Shown here: positions 1 to 7,059 of the stretch, one piece after another
How the letters are laid out: each line of letters starts with the position of its first letter
Position numbering within the stretch: the stretch's first letter is position 1
Assembly (NCBI GenBank): GCA_017577925.1
Contig: PKQU01000001.1
Span: 1-33,990, forward strand
Direction: 5' to 3'
DNA: 33,990 nt
Origin: Bacillota bacterium
Lineage (GTDB): Bacteria; Bacillota; Bacilli; Calditerricolales; Calditerricolaceae
Made by a program: the position numbers and the translations under genes
Notes under the pieces: generated by a model
The model's database searches: none
What the model was told of the DNA's origin: nothing
What the model saw: the letters and a program-made list of their open reading frames with translations, nothing else

Positions 1-1
1 C

Positions 2-118
2 TACGCGTACAACGAGACGCTGCGCCTGGATCCGGACTATGACGATGCCCGCGTCAGCCGCTGGCGGCTCCTCAACGCCCTGCGCCAGCGCGACCGCGAC
101 GACGCGGCCAACCGGTAG
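2..118 (+). CDS. C-terminal end of a TPR-like protein (5' truncated)
   Basis: The reading frame is open from the window edge and stops at TAG 116-118, giving 38 residues. It begins YAYNETLRLDPDYDDAR, which matches the second helix of a tetratricopeptide repeat followed by the DPDY.DA start of a next repeat, and ends in a charged tail (RQRDRDDAANR). TPR units bind proteins or peptides. The next gene is also a TPR protein in the same direction, so the two may be paralogues. Nothing can be said about the missing N-terminal part. Confidence 0.6.
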   Translation, partial: YAYNETLRLDPDYDDARVSRWRLLNALRQRDRDDAANR

Positions 119-147
119 CACGCCCTGTGGCATGAACGATTTGTGTG

Positions 148-156
148 TGGTATACT
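148..156 (+). promoter_or_regulatory. Extended -10 promoter element upstream of the TPR gene
   Basis: TGG followed by TATACT fits an extended -10 (TGnTATAAT). No convincing -35 hexamer lies 16-18 bases upstream. Transcription would begin near 163, before the hairpin at 176-206, so that hairpin would be in the leader of the TPR mRNA. Confidence 0.35.
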
Positions 157-175
157 CAATCTGATGAGCAGGTGA

Positions 176-206
176 AACGAGCACCGTGGCGGTGCTCGTT
201 CCTTTT
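176..206 (+). terminator. Perfect hairpin, terminator-like, in front of the TPR gene
   Basis: ACGAGCACCG (177-186) pairs perfectly with CGGTGCTCGT (190-199) over a three-base loop and is followed by TCCTTTT. The U tract is short and interrupted. It may end the upstream TPR transcript. Because a -10 element sits before it, it could also act as a leader attenuator of the downstream gene. Confidence 0.5.
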
Positions 207-230
207 GCTGTGGAAGCGAGGTGATCGGTC

Positions 231-2234
231 ATGGATTTGGAAAAACGGCTGTCCATGGCCCATCGCTATTACAATGCGGAAGACTATGAACGGGCGGTCG
301 AGGAATACGATTATCTCGTCCGCCTGCATCCCGATATGGCCGAAGCATGGTTCTTCAAGGGCATGGCCCACCGCTACCTCGAGGACTACGAGGAAGCGGT
401 GCAAGCGTTTCGCCGTGTCGTGGAAATCAATCCGCGCGACGCGGTGGCGTGGTATCGGCTGGCCGATTGCCTGATGGCGCTGGAACGTTACGAAGCCGCG
501 CTGGCCGCGATCGACGAGGCGCTGGCGCTGGACAAGAGCAACGCCGAGTGGTGGCAGATGCGGGCCATCTGCCTGGAAATGCTCGACCGGTTTGACGAAG
601 CCTACCAGGCCTACGAAGAGGCGTTGCGCCTTGAGCCGGACAACCCGGACATCTGGTACAGCAAGGGCGTGACCCTGGCCAACGACGAGCGCCTCGAGGA
701 GGCGCGGGAAGCCTACGAAAAGGTCCTTGCCCTGCGCCCCAACGACGAAGGCGCCCTGCTCAATTTGGGCGACATCTGGGAGCGTCTGGGCGATCTTGAG
801 CGCGCCCTGGCGTACTATGAACAGGCGCACAATCGGAACCCCGACAACCCCGAAGCGCTCGAAGGCTGCGTCCGCCTGCTGGCGTCGATGGGGAAAGCGG
901 CCAAAGCCCTGCCCCTGGCGCGGCGTTGGGTGTCCCTGGAAGGGGACAACGCCGAGGCGTGGAACTGGTACGCCCTGTGCCTCACCGACCTGGGCGATTG
1001 GGAGGCGGCGGAAACGGCCTTCAAGGAGGCCTTGCGGCGGGAGCCGGCCCAGGAGCGCTTCTGGAACAACTACGGCACCCTCCTCCTCGACCAAGGGCGG
1101 TACGAGGAGGCGTTGGGGGCCTTTGACCAGGCGATCCATTTGGACGTCTCGTACGCCTTGGGCCACTACAATCGCGGTTACGCCTTGGAACAGCTGGGCC
1201 GCCACGACGAGGCCCTTGAGGCGTACCGAAAGGCCTTGGCCCTCGATCCGCAGGACCCCAAGATCCTCTTTCGCGCCGCCAGCCTGCTTTCGGAGCGCGA
1301 GCAGTGGCCGGACGCGCGGCGGCTGTGGCGAACCTACTTGACCCTCGTGCCCGACGACTACGAGGCGTGGATCCAGTTTGGCATCGCCTGCGGAGAGACG
1401 GGGCACTATGAGGAGGCCCTGGCTGCGTTTGACGAGGCCCACCGCATCCGTCCCGAGGAGACCACCCCGCTGCACAACAAAGGGTACGCCTACGAGAAGA
1501 TGGGGCGCTACCGGGAAGCGGCCGAATGGTATGCGCGCGTCGTTGCGCAGGATGAGGACGACCACGAATCCTGGAGCCGCCTCGGGTGGTGCTATTTCCA
1601 AGCCGGCGAACTGGAACGCGCCTTGGCCGTCTGCGAACAATGCCTCCAGCGTGAAAAGGGCTGGACGGCGATGTGGAACAATAAAGCGATGGTCTTGGCG
1701 CGCATGGGGCGCCTCGAGGAGGCACGGGAGGCCTACGAACGTTACCTCGCCGTGGAATCAGGGGATGCGTCGGCGTGGGTCCGGTACGGTGAGGTCCTTG
1801 AGGCCCTCGGTCGCAGCGCGGAGGCCGGAGCAGCCTATTCGGCGGCCCTCAAGGCCGACGCGTCGTTCCTGCCGGCGCGCGTGCGCTTGGCGTGGCTGTA
1901 CCTGCGCAAGGGGGATGTCGAATCGGCCGCGCAGCTGCTCGATACGGTGCCGGAAGCGGAAATCGACGACGGGAACGTGTGGCTGTTGCGCGGCTTCATC
2001 GCCTTGCGCCGAGGTCGGTGGGCGGAGGCGCGGCAGGCCTTTGCGCGCGCCAAGGCGAAAGGCTGGGATGAGCCCCTGACGTGGCGCGAGCTGTGGACGC
2101 TCGTCCGCCACGCCCTGCTCGCCTCCCTCATCCGCATGTTTGGCCGGGGCCGAAACCTGTCGGCTGAAGGTCGGAACCAGAGGAGTGATGCCGCGCATGC
2201 GCAATCATCCGACGACGCTGCAAACGCTGGGTAA
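231..2234 (+). CDS. Large tetratricopeptide-repeat protein
   Basis: A 667-residue protein built almost wholly of 34-residue TPR units, roughly 17 from residue 1 to about 600, recognisable by recurring patterns such as AWYRLADCL, AEAWNWYALCL, ALGHYNRGYALEQLGR and AWVRYGEVLEALGR, often closing with DP, NP or EP turns. There is no signal peptide or clear membrane segment, so a cytoplasmic superhelical scaffold is likely. Start ATG 231 is preceded by GCGAGGTGATCGGTC, a good ribosome site. The C-terminal tail of about 50 residues is not TPR-like and overlaps the start of queD by about 38 bases, so the two are probably co-transcribed. The binding partner is unknown; the repeat family says nothing specific about function. 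Confidence 0.9.
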   Translation: MDLEKRLSMAHRYYNAEDYERAVEEYDYLVRLHPDMAEAWFFKGMAHRYLEDYEEAVQAFRRVVEINPRDAVAWYRLADCLMALERYEAALAAIDEALALDKSNAEWWQMRAICLEMLDRFDEAYQAYEEALRLEPDNPDIWYSKGVTLANDERLEEAREAYEKVLALRPNDEGALLNLGDIWERLGDLERALAYYEQAHNRNPDNPEALEGCVRLLASMGKAAKALPLARRWVSLEGDNAEAWNWYALCLTDLGDWEAAETAFKEALRREPAQERFWNNYGTLLLDQGRYEEALGAFDQAIHLDVSYALGHYNRGYALEQLGRHDEALEAYRKALALDPQDPKILFRAASLLSEREQWPDARRLWRTYLTLVPDDYEAWIQFGIACGETGHYEEALAAFDEAHRIRPEETTPLHNKGYAYEKMGRYREAAEWYARVVAQDEDDHESWSRLGWCYFQAGELERALAVCEQCLQREKGWTAMWNNKAMVLARMGRLEEAREAYERYLAVESGDASAWVRYGEVLEALGRSAEAGAAYSAALKADASFLPARVRLAWLYLRKGDVESAAQLLDTVPEAEIDDGNVWLLRGFIALRRGRWAEARQAFARAKAKGWDEPLTWRELWTLVRHALLASLIRMFGRGRNLSAEGRNQRSDAAHAQSSDDAANAG

Positions 2235-2661
2235 GGACATCACGCGCGAGCAGCTGCGCTACCACCAGAAACGCGTGCTCGTGGCCAAGGAGTTCACCTT
2301 TGACAGCGCCCACCATCTTCATTGCTACGAAGGAAAATGCGCCATTTTGCACGGGCACACCTATCGCCTGCGCGTCGCCGTGAGCGGGTACCCGGACGAC
2401 CGCGGGCTGGTGATCGATTTTGCCGACCTGAAGCGCATTGTCAAGGAAACGATCGTCGACCGGCTCGATCACCAGTATCTCAATGCGGTCCTGCCGCCGA
2501 TGAACACCACGGCGGAAAACATGGTGGTGTGGATGTTTGAGGAGCTGGAAAAGGCCTTGGGGCGCGAGGGCATCCCGGGCCTGCGCGTTGAAGAGGTGGT
2601 CTTGTGGGAAACGCCGACCAGCTACGCGGCCGTCAAGCGGGAATGGATGGAGGCGACGTGA
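2197..2661 (+). CDS. queD: 6-carboxy-5,6,7,8-tetrahydropterin synthase QueD
   Basis: Converts 7,8-dihydroneopterin triphosphate to 6-carboxytetrahydropterin, the second step of queuosine/preQ0 synthesis, in the cytoplasm. The zinc ligands lie in SAHHL and HGHTY, the catalytic cysteine in the C-x3-HGH motif (CAILHGH), and the family DH motif in LDHQYLN. The start is uncertain. AGGAG at 2181-2185 is 11 bases from ATG 2197 and only 2 from ATG 2188, so 2197 (154 residues) is preferred. The first ~28 residues before VLVAKEFTFDSAHH are a short extension. It overlaps the TPR gene in another frame and is followed directly by queE, with queC after that. Confidence 0.92.
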   Translation: MRNHPTTLQTLGKDITREQLRYHQKRVLVAKEFTFDSAHHLHCYEGKCAILHGHTYRLRVAVSGYPDDRGLVIDFADLKRIVKETIVDRLDHQYLNAVLPPMNTTAENMVVWMFEELEKALGREGIPGLRVEEVVLWETPTSYAAVKREWMEAT

Positions 2662-2663
2662 GG

Positions 2664-3419
2664 ATGCCGGCCCACGGTCAGCCCTCTTTCGGCGGCGAGG
2701 GGTGGGCGGAATCGGCCCGCGTGCGCGACCCAGAGGCGTGGCGGCGGGCACGCCTTCCCCTCGTGGAGCTGTTTGAAACGGTGGAAGGGGAGGGAACCCG
2801 CGCGGGGGTTCCCACCGTGTTTGTGCGCGTGTTCGGGTGTCCGCTGCGCTGCACATGGTGTGACACGCCGTACAGCTATCCCCCCGACAAACCGCAGCGT
2901 GTCCTCACCGTGGCCGAGATTCGGGAAGCGGTGGGACGCTATCCGTGGCGGCACGTCTGCGTAACGGGCGGGGAGCCGCTGATGTATGCCGAAAAATCGG
3001 CCATGCTCCTCGCCGCTCTCGCCGACCTGCCCCATGTGGTGGATGTCCACGTGGAGACAAGCGGCGCCGTTCCCCTTTCCCCCTTCTTGGCGGCCGTGCC
3101 GAGCGAGAAGGTACGCTATATTGTCGACTACAAGCTGCCCGCATCGGGGGAAGAGGCGGCGATGGTGGTCGACAACCTGCACCGGTTGCGGCCCCAGGAT
3201 GAGCTAAAGTTTGTTATTGCCGACGAGGACGACTTTCGGCGGGCCGTTGAGGTGTTGAACACCTACCGTCCCCAGGGGCAGGTGCTCTTTAGTCCGGTGT
3301 GGGATACCATGCCCCCGCGGCGGTTGGTCGAACTGATCCTGACCCACGGGCTGGCCGAGGTCAAGCTGAACCTCCAGCTGCACAAAGTGATTTGGGATCC
3401 GCAGGCGCGGGGGGTGTAG
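2664..3419 (+). CDS. queE: 7-carboxy-7-deazaguanine synthase QueE (radical SAM)
   Basis: Radical SAM enzyme that turns 6-carboxytetrahydropterin into 7-carboxy-7-deazaguanine. The cluster motif is C59-PLR-C63-TW-C66, the CxxxCxxC form of QueE/radical SAM enzymes, followed by the SAM-binding VTGGEPL segment. ATG 2664 has GGAGG ten bases upstream; GTG 2658, four bases from the same GGAGG, is an alternative. The homologous core begins near residue 31 (LPLVELFETVEGEG), so about 30 residues of low-similarity leader precede it. The protein is 251 residues, close to the family length. It starts 2 bases after the queD stop, indicating an operon. Confidence 0.93.
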   Translation: MPAHGQPSFGGEGWAESARVRDPEAWRRARLPLVELFETVEGEGTRAGVPTVFVRVFGCPLRCTWCDTPYSYPPDKPQRVLTVAEIREAVGRYPWRHVCVTGGEPLMYAEKSAMLLAALADLPHVVDVHVETSGAVPLSPFLAAVPSEKVRYIVDYKLPASGEEAAMVVDNLHRLRPQDELKFVIADEDDFRRAVEVLNTYRPQGQVLFSPVWDTMPPRRLVELILTHGLAEVKLNLQLHKVIWDPQARGV

Positions 3420-3497
3420 GGCGTCGACGCGCGCCGAAGACCGCATGTCGGCGCCCGGGGGCCGCGCTGGGTCCACCCCAGGAAAGGAGCGTGCAAC

Positions 3498-4199
3498 ATG
3501 GAAAAGCGAGCGGTCGTCATCTTGAGCGGCGGGCTGGATTCGACGACCTGCATGGGCATCGCCGCCGCGGAAGGCTACGCGCTGTATGCCTTGACCTTCG
3601 ACTACGGCCAACGCCACCGCAACGAACTTGAGGCGGCCAAGCGGGTGGCCGCGCACTACCGCGTCCGCGAGCACCGCATCACCCGCCTTGACTTCTTGCA
3701 CGATATCGGTGGCAGCGCCTTGACCGATCCCGACATTCCCGTGCCGACACATGGCCTGTCCGACGAGATTCCGGTCACTTATGTGCCGGCGCGGAATCTC
3801 CTTTTTTTGGCGCTTGCAGCGGCTTACGCTGAGGTCAAGGGAGCCGAGGCCATCTTCATCGGGGTCAACGCCCTCGACTACAGCGGGTACCCCGACTGCC
3901 GCCCGGCCTTTATTGAGGCGATGCAGGAAGCGATACGCCGCGGGACGAAGGCAGGCGTCGAGGGGCACCCCATTGCCATCCGCACGCCGCTCCTCCACAT
4001 GACCAAAGCCGAGATCATCCGCACCGGGATGAAACTGGGGGTCCCGTACCACCTTACCACGTCGTGTTACCAGGGTGGCGACGTGGCCTGCGGTGTGTGT
4101 GACAGCTGCCGGCTGCGCATCAAGGGGTTTCAGGAAGCCGGCGCGCGCGATCCGATCCCGTATGCCGTCCCCATTGCGTGGCCTGATTCGGCGGGATAG
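3498..4199 (+). CDS. queC: 7-cyano-7-deazaguanine (preQ0) synthase QueC
   Basis: ATP-dependent ligase that makes preQ0 from 7-carboxy-7-deazaguanine and ammonia. It has the PP-loop SGGLDS near residue 10, the FDYGQRH segment, and a C-terminal zinc site made by cysteines in [19 protein letters not shown]. The length, 233 residues, is normal. ATG 3498 follows GGAAAGGAGCGTGCAAC. A 78-base gap separates it from queE with no terminator visible, so D-E-C are probably one transcript. The usual Bacillus partner queF (preQ0 reductase) is not in this window. Confidence 0.95.
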   Translation: MEKRAVVILSGGLDSTTCMGIAAAEGYALYALTFDYGQRHRNELEAAKRVAAHYRVREHRITRLDFLHDIGGSALTDPDIPVPTHGLSDEIPVTYVPARNLLFLALAAAYAEVKGAEAIFIGVNALDYSGYPDCRPAFIEAMQEAIRRGTKAGVEGHPIAIRTPLLHMTKAEIIRTGMKLGVPYHLTTSCYQGGDVACGVCDSCRLRIKGFQEAGARDPIPYAVPIAWPDSAG

Positions 4200-4221
4200 G
4201 GGAGAACAGGACCACAATCCG

Positions 4222-4257
4222 GGCTCCATCGGTACGGCCAAGAATGCCGATGGAGCC
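4222..4257. repeat. 11-bp perfect inverted repeat after queC
   Basis: GGCTCCATCGG (4222-4232) is matched by CCGATGGAGCC (4247-4257) across a 14-base loop. No U tract follows on either strand, so it is not a standard intrinsic terminator. It lies between queC and the next gene and may be an mRNA stability hairpin or a protein-binding site. Confidence 0.6.
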
Positions 4258-4306
4258 GTAAAATCGATGGAAAAGACAAAAAAGAAAGACAACTACGTGC
4301 GCGGCG

Positions 4307-4336
4307 TTGCGCGCAGCGGTGCGGGTGTCGTAAAAT
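4307..4336 (+). promoter_or_regulatory. Possible sigma-A promoter of the HD-domain gene
   Basis: TTGCGC (4307-4312), an 18-base spacer and TAAAAT (4331-4336). It lies 84 bases before the GTG start at 4420. Confidence 0.4.
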
Positions 4337-4419
4337 ACAGGGAAACTGGGATGACGACATGGGAAATTCCCGCGGGGGAGATGTTCGACGGCGTGCGAGC
4401 TGAAGAGGGAGGGAAGCGC

Positions 4420-5697
4420 GTGAAGCTTTCCCTGCTACCCGAGGAGAAGGTGTTTAAGGATCCGGTACATGACTACATCCACGTACGCAAGCGGTTGGTG
4501 TGGGATCTCATCAATACCCGTGCCTTCCAGCGGTTGCGGCGCATCAAGCAGATGGGCACCTCGGACCTGACATTTCACGGCGCGGTGCACACCCGGTTTG
4601 CCCATTCCCTTGGGGCGTATGAAGTGATGCGCAAGTTGCTGAACTACCTGAGCCGGTTTTGGACCCGTCAGCCGGATGAGTTTGTGGCTGTGGCGTACGT
4701 TGCGGCGCTCCTCCATGACATCGGCCATGGCCCCTTTTCCCATGCCTTTGAAAAGGCCATCGGCAGCCGCCACGAAGAGTGGACGCAGCGCATCATCCGC
4801 GAAGACGAGGAAATCGCGGCCATCCTCGCGGGAATGGATCCCGGCTTCCCGGATGAGGTGGCCCGCGTTTACGACGAGGCGCAGCCCGTGCGGTTTCCGC
4901 TCATTCGTCAGCTGATCGCCAGTCAGCTGGATGTTGACCGGATGGACTACCTCCTGCGCGACGCCATCTGCACGGGCGTGACGTACGGGCGCTTTGAATT
5001 GGAGCGCATGTTTCGCATCATGGAACCCCACTGGGAAGGCGGGGGCGACATCCCCACGTCCATCGTCCTGCGCCCGAGCGGCATCCATACCGTCGAGCAG
5101 TACCTCGTGGCCCGCTACTTCATGTTTACCCAAGTGTACCTGCACCCGAACACGATCGGGTCCGACGTGCTCTTGGAGAAAATCTTGCGTCGCGCGCGCA
5201 TGCTGTACCGTGAGGGGCGGCTCGCCTTTGTCCCGCGTGCCCTGGTGCCGTTCTTCCGCAGCAACGACCCGAACCGCGAACTGAGCGTGTCCGAATACAT
5301 TGCCCTCGACGAGACGGTGATGATGGCCGCCTTCCACGAGTGGCAACACGAAGCTGACCCGGTGCTGGCCGACCTCGCCAGCCGCTTTCTCCACCGTCGG
5401 TTGTTCCAGTACGTTGATTTCCCGGGCGAGGAAGCAATGGCGCACATCCGCGACGCCCTTACACGGGAAGGACTGGACCCCGATTCTTACCTTGCCGTCG
5501 TGCGCCGCGACAACAAGCTGTTCTGCGACTTTTCCGGGGTGCGGGTGCTGGTGGGCGGGCAGCCGGTGGACATCGTCGAGCTGTCCGACATTGTCCGCGC
5601 CTTGCGCCAGCAGGCCAAGCCCATTCACAAGCTGTACTATCCGGACGACATTCCGTCGGTGCGCGACGCGGTGGCTCGCTGGGTTGCGCGGGGGTAA
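4420..5697 (+). CDS. HD-domain phosphohydrolase, YwfO family
   Basis: A 425-residue cytoplasmic metal-dependent phosphohydrolase of the SAMHD1/dGTPase-like group. The N terminus reads PEEKVFKDPVHDYIHV, typical of the Bacillus YwfO family. Metal-binding residues are the His in HTRFAHSLGAYEVM, the His-Asp in LLHDIGHGPFSHAFE, and a later Asp in LDVDRMDYLLRDA. The frame is open far upstream, but GTG 4420 is chosen because GAGGGAGGG ends six bases before it and the resulting protein has family length (about 430). The substrate is probably a nucleotide (dNTP or ppGpp-like); that is inferred from the superfamily. Confidence 0.88.
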   Translation: MKLSLLPEEKVFKDPVHDYIHVRKRLVWDLINTRAFQRLRRIKQMGTSDLTFHGAVHTRFAHSLGAYEVMRKLLNYLSRFWTRQPDEFVAVAYVAALLHDIGHGPFSHAFEKAIGSRHEEWTQRIIREDEEIAAILAGMDPGFPDEVARVYDEAQPVRFPLIRQLIASQLDVDRMDYLLRDAICTGVTYGRFELERMFRIMEPHWEGGGDIPTSIVLRPSGIHTVEQYLVARYFMFTQVYLHPNTIGSDVLLEKILRRARMLYREGRLAFVPRALVPFFRSNDPNRELSVSEYIALDETVMMAAFHEWQHEADPVLADLASRFLHRRLFQYVDFPGEEAMAHIRDALTREGLDPDSYLAVVRRDNKLFCDFSGVRVLVGGQPVDIVELSDIVRALRQQAKPIHKLYYPDDIPSVRDAVARWVARG

Positions 5698-5785
5698 GGG
5701 AAGCGCGCAGCCCGTTTTTCGTGCAGGGAAATCTGGAGGAGAAAACGCGTGGTGCCGGCGCTGGAGGCGTGGATCGGCCTGTCCG

Positions 5786-5825
5786 ATAAAAAACAGGGGA
5801 ACGGGCATGTCCCGCCTCGTTCCCC
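5786..5825 (-). terminator. Intrinsic terminator of the 44-residue protein gene
   Basis: On the minus strand GGGGAACG (5825-5818) pairs with CGTTCCCC (5803-5796) around a GC-rich loop, followed by TGTTTTTTATC. The U run is on the minus side only, immediately after the stop of the small gene at 5840. Confidence 0.8.
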
Positions 5826-5839
5826 GATGACGGCCGCCT

Positions 5840-5974
5840 TCACTTGAGCAGCAGCTCAAGGATGGTGAAAAGGACGGCCAAGCCCATAAAGAAGCTGAAC
5901 CAGATTGTAAAACCGCGCAGCGAGTGGATGAGGTCTTCGTTCTCCATCGTCTGCCGCTTGTTCGGTTCCGCCAT
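5840..5974 (-). CDS. Small single-span membrane protein, 44 residues
   Basis: ATG at 5974 is preceded by CAGGAGGGATACCC, an excellent ribosome site. The protein starts MAEPNKRQTMENEDLIHSLR, a soluble charged segment, and continues into one hydrophobic helix (FTIWFSFFMGLAVLFTILEL) ending LLK. A good terminator follows and a TATACT -10 element precedes it, so it is a complete independent transcription unit rather than a chance frame. I do not recognise the family. The topology suggests a short cytoplasmic domain tethered to the membrane, perhaps modulating a larger membrane protein. Confidence 0.75.
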   Translation of the reverse strand: MAEPNKRQTMENEDLIHSLRGFTIWFSFFMGLAVLFTILELLLK

Positions 5975-6003
5975 GGGTATCCCTCCTGTCTGCTCTCCAT
6001 TCC

Positions 6004-6009
6004 AGTATA
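6004..6009 (-). promoter_or_regulatory. -10 element for the 44-residue protein
   Basis: TATACT on the minus strand, 30 bases before the ATG at 5974. A -35 hexamer is not obvious; TGGAAT 18 bases upstream is the best match. Confidence 0.4.
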
Positions 6010-6049
6010 AATCACGCCCCGTGAAAAATTCCACCGGGTATCCCCTCAA

Positions 6050-6079
6050 TTGATCGGCGCGCGTTGTCCGTGGTACAGT
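6050..6079 (+). promoter_or_regulatory. Possible promoter of psd
   Basis: TTGATC (6050-6055), 18-base spacer, TACAGT (6074-6079). It is divergent from the promoter of the 44-residue protein and 63 bases before the psd ATG. Confidence 0.4.
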
Positions 6080-6142
6080 AAGGCTGTTGCGTGAGGACTG
6101 TAACGCGAGGGCATGTCCGAAACGCTGCGATGGAGGTTGTCG

Positions 6143-7006
6143 ATGGGTCATCGGAAGATGGTCGCAAAAGATCGCCTCATGCTGTGGTGCTTGCGTGCCG
6201 TGCCCAAGCGCAGCGTCTCGCGCCTGGCCGGGTACTTGGCCGCTTCTCCGATGAGCCGCGTGCTGATTCCCCGCTTCGCGCGGGCGTACGGCGTCAACGT
6301 GGACGAGGCGGAGCGGCCGCTGGAGGCGTACGAGAGCCTGGCCGATTTTTTCACCCGACGCCTGAAGCCCGGCGTGCGTCCGGTGGCGCCCGGTGCGGAC
6401 GTCGTCGTGAGCCCGGTCGACGGTCGGGTGTCGCAAATGGGTGGCATCACCAATGGGACACTGCTGCAGGCCAAGGGGGTAACCTACCGCGTAAGCGAAC
6501 TGCTCGGGTCTTCCGAAAAGGCCGCCGTGTACGACGGTGGCACCTTCGTCACCCTTTACCTCAGCCCGCGTGACTACCACCGCATTCACATGCCGGTAAG
6601 CGGGTGGATTACCGGGTACTGCTATGTGCCGGGCACGCTCTTTCCGGTGAATCCCTTCGGCGTGCGCTGTGTCGCCGGGCTGTTTGCCAAAAACGAGCGC
6701 CTCATCACGTACATCCGGACGGACTGGGGGGAGGTGGCCGTCGTCAAGGTAGGGGCGACGATGGTCGGCAGCGTGTGCGTCACCTACGACGAGACGGTGC
6801 GGACCAACGTCCGCCGCGGGAAGCTGACGTGCCGCGTCCTCGAGGCGCCGCGCTACGCAGGAAAAGGGGACGAACTGGGGTACTTCACCTTTGGGTCGAC
6901 GGTGATCGTGCTGTTTTCGAAGGGTGCGGTGCGGCTGCGCGACGACCTGCACCCGGGCATGCCGATCCGAATGGGCCAGCCGATCGGCCGTGCTGTCACC
7001 ATGTGA
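6143..7006 (+). CDS. psd: Phosphatidylserine decarboxylase proenzyme
   Basis: Makes phosphatidylethanolamine from phosphatidylserine at the cytoplasmic membrane. The proenzyme cleaves itself at a serine that becomes the pyruvoyl group; here the site is FGST in GYFTFGSTVIVLF (Ser about 252), close to the LGST of the family. Other signatures are ADFFTRRLKPGVRP, VSPVDGRV, the DYHRIHMPVSG active-site block and VKVGATMVGS. ATG 6143 lies six bases after GGAGG, giving 287 residues; ATG 6113 is open but has no ribosome site. It is monocistronic, ended by a strong terminator, and the partner pssA is not nearby. Confidence 0.93.
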   Translation: MGHRKMVAKDRLMLWCLRAVPKRSVSRLAGYLAASPMSRVLIPRFARAYGVNVDEAERPLEAYESLADFFTRRLKPGVRPVAPGADVVVSPVDGRVSQMGGITNGTLLQAKGVTYRVSELLGSSEKAAVYDGGTFVTLYLSPRDYHRIHMPVSGWITGYCYVPGTLFPVNPFGVRCVAGLFAKNERLITYIRTDWGEVAVVKVGATMVGSVCVTYDETVRTNVRRGKLTCRVLEAPRYAGKGDELGYFTFGSTVIVLFSKGAVRLRDDLHPGMPIRMGQPIGRAVTM

Positions 7007-7008
7007 CC

Positions 7009-7044
7009 ACGCCCCGTTGCGAACGGGGCGTCATGTTTTTTTTT
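7009..7044 (+). terminator. Intrinsic terminator of psd
   Basis: ACGCCCCGTT (7009-7018) pairs with AACGGGGCGT (7022-7031) over a GCG loop, followed by CATG and nine Ts. Confidence 0.9.
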
Positions 7045-7059
7045 CGCCCCATCCTGCCC

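Noticed and set aside
156-1640. 494-codon open frame antisense to the TPR gene
   Set aside because: The repeat pattern is the complement of the TPR codons; no start signals.
4075-4419. 115-codon upstream extension of the HD-domain gene
   Set aside because: It overlaps queC, and the strong ribosome site plus family homology place the start at GTG 4420.
5747-5848. Short frame starting GTG after CTGGAGGAGAAAACGC, downstream of the HD gene
   Set aside because: The ribosome site looks acceptable, but the 30-odd codons run through the terminator stem of the convergent small gene and give no recognisable protein.
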